Assembly (NCBI GenBank): GCA_947372355.1 | Contig: CANBTI010000019.1 | Span: 1 to 38,476 of the forward strand | Length of the DNA stretch: 38,476 bases | Direction of reading: 5' to 3' | From: Bdellovibrionales bacterium | GTDB taxonomy: Bacteria; Bdellovibrionota; UBA1018; CAIMNF01 | Part shown: in pieces, positions 31,252-38,476 of the stretch | Layout: each line of letters begins with the position of its first letter | Numbering within the stretch: position 1 is the first letter of the stretch | The notes under the pieces: generated by a model | Database searches by the model: none | Told to the model about the DNA's origin: nothing | Seen by the model: the letters and a program-made list of their open reading frames with translations, nothing else | Translations under genes and position numbers: made by a program

Positions 31252-32538
31252 TTAATTTTTAAAGCAAGCACGGTACGCGGTGATATATGAAGTGTAACTC
31301 CAGGTAAGATCGCGAGCCCCTTGTTCATAACCATTATTGCGGTTGAACTGCTCAGAGAATGATCCATCCGCATTGACGTGTGTGATAGCGCGATTAAACT
31401 GGGCGATCGCAGTATCCCCTAATTGTTTAAAGCTATGTGCATTCATTTTATTGGATTTCACTAAATCGCAGGAAAACTCTGCAAGTGCCATTGTGGATAA
31501 AAACCACGGATTGCCAGCACTAAAATCAAAACCACTGTAAACATCATCGGGGTAGCGGCCCAATGCAGTTCCAAGAGCAGCGCCTGCTTTATTCACGCGC
31601 ATTTGATTGATCGGATAAATGTTGTTGAATGTTTCAATCATGCGATTCACAGTCGTGATCATGGCTTGAATCGGCACATAAAATTGGCCATCAAAAGTTT
31701 GAATTGCAGCGAGTAAAACGGCGATATCAAGATCGCTTTTTTTGTGAGGTAATCCTGGGCTTTTGTTGAGAGCGTATTTAATGATGCCTGTGGATGAATC
31801 CACAAAAGCACTTAGATAGTGATCTATGTTTTTAGATTGCTCGAGATAGAACTTTGATGCCTCAGGATCATTCATCGTTTGAGCAAGAGCTGCGCCCTTG
31901 AGCAATGCAACCTTCTGAACAGTGAGGGTGTAGAAGTGCATCGCACGTTCTTCTTCCCAAAGATCAAAGCTGGTTTCATTCCAGTGATGAGCCACATATT
32001 CCAAATCGCGTTTGATTAAAGTATTAGCAGGAATTTCAGCGCGATAAAGCTTTGCTTTCACTTCATCAAATCGAGCTTGTTTAATCATGTTATTGGCAAT
32101 GCTGATGGCAGTGATAGAGCGAAGGGCAGGACCATCGTTTTGAGGACGTCCCCAAGGTTCAAGATTTGCCTTTCCGCTCACGTAGAATTTAGGTTCCCCT
32201 AAACCCACTAGCGTTTGAGTTTGCTGACGGCTCATTTCAAAATCAATCCAGCGTGAAATTTTTGCTTGAAGCTTTTTTTGAAGAGTTGGATTGGTAGTTG
32301 GATCTTCAGCGAGTTGAACCACCATCTTCATGGTGAGAGAAGTATCGCGTACCCAATCATAATAATAATCAGGAGCAGACTGAGAAGGAGAGGCTACGGT
32401 AGCTCCATTATCGAGCATGTTTGCAAGTGCACCCTGAATAGATCGATCATATTGAGTTCGAAACTGAGTGCTGATCTGTGCGTTGGCACTCAAGGTAAAC
32501 ATTAGTCCTAAATTAATCCAAAAAAGTGTACGTACCAT
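31252..32538 (-). CDS. Secreted GH15 glucoamylase
   Basis: 428 residues with a signal peptide (cut near SANA|QIS). The GH15 catalytic domain has all main landmarks: YYYDWVRDTSLTM (substrate Asp/Arg, residues ~58-70), GRPQNDGPALRS (residues 130-141), the general-acid motif DLWEEERAMHFYT with Glu195, and DGSFSEQFNRNNGY with the base Glu396, followed by the closing ARDLTWSYTSYITAY. There is no carbohydrate-binding module. It releases glucose from the non-reducing ends of starch or glycogen. The start ATG follows the ptsI stop by two bases, with the ribosome site inside ptsI. It is therefore the last gene of the PTS operon. Confidence 0.93.
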   Translation of the reverse strand: MVRTLFWINLGLMFTLSANAQISTQFRTQYDRSIQGALANMLDNGATVASPSQSAPDYYYDWVRDTSLTMKMVVQLAEDPTTNPTLQKKLQAKISRWIDFEMSRQQTQTLVGLGEPKFYVSGKANLEPWGRPQNDGPALRSITAISIANNMIKQARFDEVKAKLYRAEIPANTLIKRDLEYVAHHWNETSFDLWEEERAMHFYTLTVQKVALLKGAALAQTMNDPEASKFYLEQSKNIDHYLSAFVDSSTGIIKYALNKSPGLPHKKSDLDIAVLLAAIQTFDGQFYVPIQAMITTVNRMIETFNNIYPINQMRVNKAGAALGTALGRYPDDVYSGFDFSAGNPWFLSTMALAEFSCDLVKSNKMNAHSFKQLGDTAIAQFNRAITHVNADGSFSEQFNRNNGYEQGARDLTWSYTSYITAYRACFKN

Positions 32539-32540
32539 TT

Positions 32541-34283
32541 CTATTTTTCCCCCATTAAAAATGTTTTTAACTTACTTTTTACTTCTGTTTCATCCTTGGC
32601 AGAAAGAACCTCGGTTAAAAGTTTCTGACAAAGTTTAAAATCAAATTTTGAAATCAGCGAGCGACGGCTCATCACTTCACACGAAACCATGCTCAGCTTT
32701 TTAAATCCCATTGCAATCCAAAGTGGAATGAAATCTTCTACGCCTCCGAGTTCGCCGCAAATGCTGGTGTCTAATCCTGCTTTTTTTGCTTCACTCGCCA
32801 ACAGATTCATCATTCTGATGAATCCTAAATTATAAGGAGAATAAAGATATTGAAGTTCAGGATTCATGCGATCCACAGCCATTGAATACTGCATGAGATC
32901 GTTTGTGCCAACACTCACGAAAGAAACAATTCCTTTGAGTTCATTGAGTTCAAATACAAGGGATGGGATTTCTACCATCACGCCTAGTTTGTAAGGTTTT
33001 GCTGGATATTCTTTGAGTAATTTTAATTCTTCGTGGCACTCTTGAATGATACCCGCTGCTTGCTTTGCTTCGCTGGCTCTACTGATCATGGGAATCATGA
33101 TCGAAAGATTACCCAAAGTGTTTGCTAGTAACATTGCCTTAATCTGAGTTTTAAACAATTCAAGATCTTTTAAGCAATAGCGGAACGCTCTCACGCCAAG
33201 AAATGGATTTTCTTCTTTTGCAATTTGAATGTAAGGGATTGGTTTATCACCCCCAATATCAATCGTACGAATGATCACTTCTTTGGGCGCAAGGGTAGTG
33301 AGAACTTCTTGATAGATCTTTTTTTGTTCCTCAAGAGTAGGGGCTTGATCACGTTCCATGAAGAGAAATTCAGTGCGAAAAAGCCCAATCCCTTCTACAT
33401 CATCTTGAGTGGCAGTGATTGCATCTGCAGAATTGCCAATGTTGCCAAAGAGTTGAATGGAGTGATCATCAGCAGTGCGGGTTTTTTTACCTCGAAATGC
33501 TTCTGTTTTTTTCTTCTCGCCTAGATGGAGGTTGGATTTATTTTCAAAATAATCTTTTAGTTTTGAATCTTGGATTAAATAAATGGAACCTGTTTCACCA
33601 TCAATGCCAATTTCTTCAGGCGATAAAAAAACTTTGGTGGCATTGGCTACGCCCACAATCGCAGGGATTCCCATTGTACGAGCGATGATTGCAGTGTGAG
33701 ATGTTTCTCCACCTTTTTCGATGATCATTCCTAATACATTTTTTCGATCCATCGTGATGGTTTGAGAAGGAGTTAAATCTTTTGCCACTAAGATAACGGG
33801 AGTGGGAATGTTTTGAAGATTATTTCCTTCACTTGGATCTAAGGCTTCAATTAATTGATTTTTTAAATCTCTTAAATCTAAAACGCGTTCACGCATGTAT
33901 TCAGATTCAGAAGACTTAAAAATTTCAATCTGAGTTTTAAATGAATTTTCAACAGCCATTTCGGCGGAAGTATTTTCTTCCTTGATGATTTGAAGAATCG
34001 GATTTACGAGTTCTTCATCTTGAATCATCATGGAATGTGCTTCAAAAATTTCGGCTTCGTGTTCGCCCACTTCTGTTCTTGTTTTAGAAATTAAGATTTC
34101 TATGTTTTTTAGTACTAGGGATTGAGCTGTTTTGAATCGATTGGATTCAATCTCAAGGCCTTGACCTATCTCTGCAATGAGATGTTTATTGTTTCTAAAC
34201 ACCCATGGTTTTCCCACAGCAAAACCTCGGGAAACCCCTTTACCTTGCGCTAGTGGTAGATGAGATAGCTCGTTAGGAATCAT
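32541..34283 (-). CDS. ptsI: PTS Enzyme I (phosphoenolpyruvate-protein phosphotransferase)
   Basis: 580 residues, standard Enzyme I size. The phospho-accepting His196 is in GGETSHTAIIARTMGIPAIVG. The PEP-binding domain follows with LFRTEFLFMERDQAPTLEEQ, IRTIDIGGDKPIPYI and ENPFLGVRAFRYCLKD, plus the catalytic Cys loop TSICGELGG. Enzyme I takes phosphate from PEP and passes it to HPr. The start overlaps the ptsH stop by 4 bp (ATGA), a sign of translational coupling. Confidence 0.96.
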   Translation of the reverse strand: MIPNELSHLPLAQGKGVSRGFAVGKPWVFRNNKHLIAEIGQGLEIESNRFKTAQSLVLKNIEILISKTRTEVGEHEAEIFEAHSMMIQDEELVNPILQIIKEENTSAEMAVENSFKTQIEIFKSSESEYMRERVLDLRDLKNQLIEALDPSEGNNLQNIPTPVILVAKDLTPSQTITMDRKNVLGMIIEKGGETSHTAIIARTMGIPAIVGVANATKVFLSPEEIGIDGETGSIYLIQDSKLKDYFENKSNLHLGEKKKTEAFRGKKTRTADDHSIQLFGNIGNSADAITATQDDVEGIGLFRTEFLFMERDQAPTLEEQKKIYQEVLTTLAPKEVIIRTIDIGGDKPIPYIQIAKEENPFLGVRAFRYCLKDLELFKTQIKAMLLANTLGNLSIMIPMISRASEAKQAAGIIQECHEELKLLKEYPAKPYKLGVMVEIPSLVFELNELKGIVSFVSVGTNDLMQYSMAVDRMNPELQYLYSPYNLGFIRMMNLLASEAKKAGLDTSICGELGGVEDFIPLWIAMGFKKLSMVSCEVMSRRSLISKFDFKLCQKLLTEVLSAKDETEVKSKLKTFLMGEK

Positions 34284-34543
34284 GCTTGTTTGAATTCGCT
34301 TTCCACTAAATCAGAAATAGATTTGCTAGCTTGTTCAGCATCAACACCATCAATGATGAGTTTAAATTCTTGATCTTTTTTTAATCCAAGACCCATCAGC
34401 GCCATGATTGATTTTGCGCTTTTGATTTGTCCGTTCACTTCAATTTGAATTGAAGATTGGAACTCAGCAGCTTTTTTAGCTAAAATTCCTGCCGGACGAG
34501 CGTGTAAACCTTCATTGTTTTTAATTTTTAAGAATACTTCCAT
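34280..34543 (-). CDS. ptsH: PTS phosphocarrier protein HPr
   Basis: 87 residues. The phospho-His14 is in EGLHARPAG, as in all HPr. A serine at residue 45 in AKSIMALMGLGL matches Ser46 of HPr, the regulatory site of HPr kinase in many bacteria. HPr carries phosphate from Enzyme I to Enzyme II. Its start lies 16 bp inside the end of the IICBA gene and its stop overlaps ptsI. All three genes are thus translated from one message. Confidence 0.95.
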   Translation of the reverse strand: MEVFLKIKNNEGLHARPAGILAKKAAEFQSSIQIEVNGQIKSAKSIMALMGLGLKKDQEFKLIIDGVDAEQASKSISDLVESEFKQA

Positions 34544-36474
34544 AATGCATCTCCTGATTTAAGCTGTTTGCCCGGTTGAGCAATCATTTGAATGTTTTTA
34601 AATTGATCTGGATTAGTGATCACCATTGGCGTGATGAGTGATTTAGCACTTTGTTCAATCAGTTTAAGATCAAATTCAATGAGTTTTTGACCTTGAACCA
34701 CTTGGTCACCATTTTTTACCCATGCCTTGAATCCTTTTCCATTCATTTTAACCGTATCGATCCCTATGTGAATGAGGAGCTCAACACCATCTTTAGAAAT
34801 CAATCCAACAGCATGGTTAGTGTGGAAAATGGTAGCCACTTCTCCATCAAATGGAGCAACAACAATTCCTTCGCTAGGAATGATTCCAATGGTTTTACCC
34901 ATGATTTCTCCAGCAAATGTTTCATCGGGAATTTCGTTCAAAGAAACTACTTTTCCTGCAATCGGTGAAGTAATTTTTTTGCTTTGATCGTTTTTAATTA
35001 CATTTTGAATTTCAGTCTTTAAGAAATCTGATTCGACTCCAAAAACAATTTGAACATTCCCACCACCCGCTTTCATCACACCCGATGAACCCAAACGTTT
35101 TAAAGCAGGTTGATCGATCAACTGATCGTTTTTAACGATCAAGCGAAGACGGGTGATGCAAGCTTGCATGTCTATAATATTTTCACTGCCTCCAATGGCA
35201 ACGAGTACACCAGTGGCTTTCTCGGTTAAGTTTTTATTGGATGAAGTTGCTGGTGCGATTTCCGAATCATTTTCAAGATTCATATCCTCATCTTCTCGGC
35301 CTGGAGTTTTAAAATTGAAAAATCCAATAGCCCAATAAAATGTGAAGAAATAAGTGAGAGCAATGACTGGCCCTACGATGAAGAACAAATAAGAGATATT
35401 TTTTTGATTAAAAAACCCTAGCGCTAAATCGATCACACCGGATGAGAAAGTGTATCCCAAATGAATATCAAAATAACTGGTTAAATATCCTGATAAAAAG
35501 GTGATCGCTGCGTGAGCAATGTAGAGAGGGGGAGCTACGAAGGTATAAGCAAATTCGATAGGCTCGGTAATCCCAGTGATGATGGAAGTGAGGGATGCCG
35601 ATAGCATTACCCCTGCAATGAGTTTACGATTTTTTGCTTTTGCTCTTAAGGTCATTGCTAAAGCTGCAGCAGGTAGACCAAATATCATGATTGGAAACTC
35701 AGAAGCCATGAATCTACCCGCAGTTGGATCTCCTGCGAAGTAACGTGTGGAATCCCCATGAACCACTGATCCTGTTTGAGTTACAAATGATCCGAATTCA
35801 TATAAAAAGCTTGGGTAAAATACATGGTGTAATCCCACTGGGATGAGCAAACGTTTTACCGATGCGTAAATACTCGGGCCATAAGCAGAGGCCATCACGG
35901 ATTCACCGAATGCATGAATGCCTTCTTGAATGGGAGGCCAAATGATAACAAATAACAATGCGAGAAATACGGATGAAAAAACAGAGATGATTGGTATCAA
36001 GCGCTTGCCTGAAAAGAATCCCAATACTGGATGAAGTTTTAGAGTGTGGTAACGGTTGTAAAGCCAAGCCACTAAGAATCCCACACAAATACCACCGAAA
36101 ACTCCGGTGTTGATTGCACTCGGTAAATGGAGAATGTCTCCCACTGTTTTTAATACAGTGGCGAATGCAAAGTAACCAGTTACTGCTCCTAAACCAGCGA
36201 TGCCGGCAGTGTTCGTGAAGCCAAGTGCTACACCGACAGCAAAAATAAGAGAGAGCTGTTCAAACACGCTGAGTCCGCTGGTGTAGAGAACTTTTCCGAG
36301 TTGATAAGAAAATGATTTTTCGTTGTGAGTGAAATCAGTAAACATACGCCCAAGCGCTACCATCAATCCTGCAGCTGGAAGAACAGCTACGGGAAGAGTG
36401 AGTGCTTGACCGAGTCGTTGAAGAGTGGCGAACGCGCTGCTCGTAAGGCGTTTAAAAGGGCTGGTAGTTTGCAT
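34528..36474 (-). CDS. PTS glucose/N-acetylglucosamine-family transporter, IICBA fusion
   Basis: 648 residues. Domain order is IIC (residues ~15-395, about ten membrane spans), IIB (~415-480) with the phospho-Cys in MQACITRLRL, and IIA (~495-645) with the phospho-His in LIHIGIDTVKMNGKGF. The order and length match NagE and PtsG of the glucose family, and the two cannot be separated without alignment. The neighbouring glucoamylase favours glucose as substrate. It imports and phosphorylates the sugar. It is the first gene of the four-gene operon, with a TGTCA-N6-TGACA palindrome 20 bp upstream of the ATG. Confidence 0.92.
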   Translation of the reverse strand: MQTTSPFKRLTSSAFATLQRLGQALTLPVAVLPAAGLMVALGRMFTDFTHNEKSFSYQLGKVLYTSGLSVFEQLSLIFAVGVALGFTNTAGIAGLGAVTGYFAFATVLKTVGDILHLPSAINTGVFGGICVGFLVAWLYNRYHTLKLHPVLGFFSGKRLIPIISVFSSVFLALLFVIIWPPIQEGIHAFGESVMASAYGPSIYASVKRLLIPVGLHHVFYPSFLYEFGSFVTQTGSVVHGDSTRYFAGDPTAGRFMASEFPIMIFGLPAAALAMTLRAKAKNRKLIAGVMLSASLTSIITGITEPIEFAYTFVAPPLYIAHAAITFLSGYLTSYFDIHLGYTFSSGVIDLALGFFNQKNISYLFFIVGPVIALTYFFTFYWAIGFFNFKTPGREDEDMNLENDSEIAPATSSNKNLTEKATGVLVAIGGSENIIDMQACITRLRLIVKNDQLIDQPALKRLGSSGVMKAGGGNVQIVFGVESDFLKTEIQNVIKNDQSKKITSPIAGKVVSLNEIPDETFAGEIMGKTIGIIPSEGIVVAPFDGEVATIFHTNHAVGLISKDGVELLIHIGIDTVKMNGKGFKAWVKNGDQVVQGQKLIEFDLKLIEQSAKSLITPMVITNPDQFKNIQMIAQPGKQLKSGDALWKYS

Positions 36475-36493
36475 TCAGCTAAGCTACTTGGAG

Positions 36494-36509
36494 TGTCATA
36501 AAAATGACA
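36494..36509. promoter_or_regulatory. TGTCA-N6-TGACA palindrome ahead of the PTS operon
   Basis: TGTCATAAAAATGACA is a perfect palindrome with 6-bp arms around AAAA; the outer five bases on each side are six bases apart, the geometry of CRP/FNR-family sites (TGTGA-N6-TCACA in CRP). It ends 20 bp upstream of the IICBA start codon. A near copy lies at 9941-9956. Confidence 0.5.
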
Positions 36510-36545
36510 GAAAAAATTGAGCATGCGCGGCGCGCAATCGACTCT

Positions 36546-37187
36546 TTAAAGTGATTTTGTCCACTGATCGTAGAGATGGCTAAAATAATTTCTAAAAAAA
36601 GCGTCTTCATCAAAGAAAGTGCTGATCAAAGGAGACAATATTCCCGCTGGTCCTAGGGTAGCTTTTTTGATTTGATCGATCTCATCTGAGTTGCCGTCGA
36701 TTCGAAAATCCATCTTCATTCCTGTGCTGCCTGCTTTACAAAGTGGATCTTGCGTTTGAATCAATAGATTGATCGTGAGATCGCTCAATCCAAAGTGTTG
36801 TTTATCTTTTTGGAGGGTACATTTTTGCGTGAACGAGTTGCGAGCAGACCAGTTCACTTTGCAATCGAGTAAAAATCTTGGATAGAGTTTGGCATTATCA
36901 ATGAGCGCTGGCTGCAAAACAAGCCAGACTAAATTTTCACTCATCGCTTCAGTTGAGGTGATGGGTTTGGCTTGAGATTTGATCATCTGAATAAGATCAA
37001 CTTCGGTACCCGCTAAACTCACAGAGTATTTGGAGCCATTCATTGTTGAATATTCACTATATCGAGTGAGGAGTTGATGTACTTTTTCAATTCCTGAATC
37101 CACGCAATGATGTTCGTGAATTTCGGTAGCATAGGAGTTGAGTGAAACGAGAAGGGTGAGTAAGGTTAGTTTTTTAGTTGTTCTCAT
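36546..37187 (-). CDS. Exported protein of unknown function
   Basis: 213 residues preceded by TTAGGAGA at good spacing. The signal peptide ends near NSYA|TEIHEHHC. The mature part has paired cysteines (FLLDCKVNW, QKCTLQKD, DPLCKAGS) and a mixed alpha/beta composition. It ends in a helix containing DAFFRNYFSHLYDQWTK. I recognise no family. It starts 9 bp after the small lipoprotein gene upstream, so the pair is co-transcribed. Confidence 0.7.
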   Translation of the reverse strand: MRTTKKLTLLTLLVSLNSYATEIHEHHCVDSGIEKVHQLLTRYSEYSTMNGSKYSVSLAGTEVDLIQMIKSQAKPITSTEAMSENLVWLVLQPALIDNAKLYPRFLLDCKVNWSARNSFTQKCTLQKDKQHFGLSDLTINLLIQTQDPLCKAGSTGMKMDFRIDGNSDEIDQIKKATLGPAGILSPLISTFFDEDAFFRNYFSHLYDQWTKSL

Positions 37188-37196
37188 GGGTATCTC

Positions 37197-37502
37197 CTAA
37201 GGGGATGGGGCAATGACAGAGTCGATGTCATCGGTTTTTTCAGTAGTTTTTTTCGCAAACGTTGATTGCATCACTTTCACTAGATCTACGCTGAGATCTT
37301 TTAGTGCAACTATGGCATCTGCAATTCGTTCTGATTGATGGGTAGCAATCGCCAGAGATTCACGGCTACTTTTAAGTTCTTCTAGCATTTGTTTTGAGGT
37401 TTGATCCATCGATCCAAGATGTTCGGTGGATTGATTGATTTGTCCACAGGCTGGTAGCATGCAGAAGAGGAGTAGGGTGGTAAAGAGTGGATTGAACTTC
37501 AT
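37197..37502 (-). CDS. Small lipoprotein with a coiled coil
   Basis: 101 residues. The signal MKFNPLFTTLLLFCMLPAC ends in a lipobox cysteine at residue 19. The rest is one long helix with heptad-like spacing (SMDQTSKQMLEELKSSRESLAIATHQSERIADAIVALKDLSVDLVKVM), and a disordered acidic tail. It may act as a periplasmic tether or oligomeriser. It is first in a two-gene operon with the exported protein at 36546. There is no clear Shine-Dalgarno; the start lies very close to the -10-like boxes upstream. Confidence 0.75.
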   Translation of the reverse strand: MKFNPLFTTLLLFCMLPACGQINQSTEHLGSMDQTSKQMLEELKSSRESLAIATHQSERIADAIVALKDLSVDLVKVMQSTFAKKTTEKTDDIDSVIAPSP

Positions 37503-37509
37503 GGGCGCA

Positions 37510-37528
37510 TTATATAACTATTATATAA
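37510..37528 (-). promoter_or_regulatory. Paired TTATATAA palindromes at the small-lipoprotein promoter
   Basis: Two copies of the self-complementary TTATATAA (37510-37517 and 37521-37528) are three bases apart. On the minus strand they contain TATAAT-like -10 boxes only 10-25 bases from the start codon, so the transcript would have a very short leader. Confidence 0.35.
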
Positions 37529-37596
37529 TAAAGCAATGAAATAGTTCAACGCTCCTTAAACTAAATTAAATCAAAATAGTTAATGATTTTCATGAC

Positions 37597-37626
37597 TTGA
37601 GTTTTTACATATAAATATGATATAAA
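37597..37626 (+). promoter_or_regulatory. Putative promoter for the second phospholipase D gene
   Basis: TTGAGT (37597-37602), an 18-bp AT-rich spacer and TATAAA (37621-37626) end six bases before the ATG at 37633 (15 before the ATG at 37642). Confidence 0.35.
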
Positions 37627-37632
37627 TTCCGG

Positions 37633-38476
37633 ATGTTTAAAATGATCACTCTTTTAGCGTTTCTATTGCCTGTCTATTCCTATGCTGAGGATGCAAATAC
37701 GATTCAAGTGATGAATCATGGTGTGGCTGCATTTCAAAAAAGATTTGATATGATTGAGCGAGCTCAAAAAAGCATTGATGTGGAGTATTTCATCTACAAT
37801 ACCGATGAAGCTGGTAGATTATTCACTCAGGCTTTAATTAAAAAGAAATTGGAAAATCCTTCTATTCAAATTCGAATCATTGTTGATGCTTCGGCCACCG
37901 TATTGCAATTGAAAAATGAATTCAGTTCGATTGTTCAAAAGTATGGAATCGAAGTTCGTCACTACAATCCGATTTCACTCATTCGCCATTTTAAAAAGGC
38001 CCAATACCGAGATCATCGTAAATTAATCGTAGTGGATGGAAAAGAAGCCATTACCGGTAGCCGAAATATTGCGGATGAATATTTTGATATGCATCAAGAG
38101 TTCAATTTTAGAGATCGTGATATCTGGGTAGAAGGGCCAATTGTGGACACTATTCAGCAATCCTTTGATGATTACTGGAATAACGAACAAACGTTTAAGG
38201 CACCCCAAAAACGAATCACCGTAGAGGCGAAAGATTTCGTTACTGAAAATGCCCACGATGTGTTTTTACGTGGTGAAATTAAACGAGTGGGTGGAATGAT
38301 TCTCAGATTCCCTAACTCTACTGGAAAATGTGAATCGCTTTCTTATGTTACCGATATGCCTGGTTTTCCTCAATCTGATCGTAGAAAAGTGTTTCCAAGA
38401 ATTTTGGAAAGAATGAATGAGATGAAGGAAGGGGAAACGCTCTATGTTGAATCTCCTTATTTCATCGTGGAAGATA
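37633..38476 (+). CDS. Exported phospholipase D/cardiolipin synthase-like protein, cut by the window edge
   Basis: 281 residues are visible and the frame runs off the right edge. The signal peptide MFKMITLLAFLLPVYSYA ends near residue 18; an in-frame ATG at 37642, with GGA eight bases upstream, is an alternative start. The first PLD module is complete: KSIDVEYFIYNTDEAGR, then the canonical HKD motif HRKLIVVDG (His128, Lys130, Asp135) followed by GSRNIADEYF. The second HKD motif would lie beyond the window. It resembles YmdC/ClsC-like cardiolipin synthases, but with a signal peptide it acts outside the cytoplasm. It is divergent from the small lipoprotein gene. Confidence 0.9.
   Translation, partial: MFKMITLLAFLLPVYSYAEDANTIQVMNHGVAAFQKRFDMIERAQKSIDVEYFIYNTDEAGRLFTQALIKKKLENPSIQIRIIVDASATVLQLKNEFSSIVQKYGIEVRHYNPISLIRHFKKAQYRDHRKLIVVDGKEAITGSRNIADEYFDMHQEFNFRDRDIWVEGPIVDTIQQSFDDYWNNEQTFKAPQKRITVEAKDFVTENAHDVFLRGEIKRVGGMILRFPNSTGKCESLSYVTDMPGFPQSDRRKVFPRILERMNEMKEGETLYVESPYFIVED

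Noticed and set aside
31233-31259. AT-only 10-bp inverted repeat at the end of the glucoamylase gene as a terminator
   Set aside because: The stem has no G-C pairs and no suitable T run; in a sequence this AT-rich, such repeats are common.
36524-36536. TGCGCG-G-CGCGCA palindrome as a terminator between the exported-protein gene and the PTS operon
   Set aside because: A real hairpin would need a larger loop, leaving a 4-bp stem, and the T run lies seven bases away; too weak to call.

Overview
The window is about 38.5 kb of AT-rich bacterial chromosome (roughly 40% G+C by eye). It holds about 41 protein-coding genes on both strands. I saw no rRNA, tRNA, CRISPR array, insertion sequence, integrase or phage gene. 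An unusually large share of the products carry signal peptides or lipoprotein signals, and many are hydrolases. Together with a Bdellovibrio-like small cysteine repeat protein, Ig-like lipoproteins, and the mix of peptidoglycan peptidases, phospholipase D enzymes and a PTS, this suggests a free-living or predatory Gram-negative of the Bdellovibrionota. That placement is an inference from gene content; no marker gene proves it.

Layout. 1-3 kb: the C-terminal end of a DUF1460 amidase-like protein, a DUF1554-type lipoprotein whose 3' end is broken, a three-repeat cysteine protein, a small secreted protein and an SRPBCC protein. 3.1-5 kb: a coiled-coil membrane protein followed by a YitT transporter. 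5-9.9 kb: a LysR regulator divergent from an unknown exported protein, an exported HAD-like protein, a two-HKD phospholipase D and a CAP-domain protein. 10-14.9 kb: RadD helicase, a lipoprotein, a GT39-like membrane glycosyltransferase, a small lipoprotein, a CPBP protease and an alpha/beta hydrolase. 15.6-20.3 kb: a 28-residue lysine-rich protein with its own promoter and terminator, a sodium:solute symporter, an ATP-grasp protein, a beta-barrel protein, a glutaredoxin-like protein, a TMEM175-like channel and a TfoX-N-like protein. 20.2-26.6 kb: an M15 peptidase, ElaA acetyltransferase, Dps, a C39-like peptidase lipoprotein with TPRs, a GH15-like lipoprotein, an unknown exported protein and an M14 carboxypeptidase. 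26.6-31.2 kb: a multicopper oxidase, an EXORDIUM-like exported protein, a small HExxH protein and an Ig-repeat lipoprotein. 31.2-36.5 kb (minus strand): a four-gene operon of PTS IICBA, HPr, Enzyme I and a secreted GH15 glucoamylase. 36.5-38.5 kb: two small exported proteins and the start of a second phospholipase D.

How the genes work together. The clearest functional unit is the PTS-glucoamylase operon. A secreted enzyme with both GH15 catalytic glutamates would release glucose from alpha-glucan, and the IICBA/HPr/EI proteins would import and phosphorylate it. A TGTCA-N6-TGACA palindrome of CRP/FNR-family geometry lies just ahead of the operon, and a near copy lies upstream of the CAP-domain gene. 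Other reasonable units are the coiled-coil protein with YitT, LysR with its divergent target, and the 36.5-37.5 kb pair. Most other genes look like single transcription units, and four strong intrinsic terminators support this. Several candidate control elements are visible: inverted repeats around a -10 box, over a Shine-Dalgarno sequence, upstream of dps, and between lysR and its neighbour.
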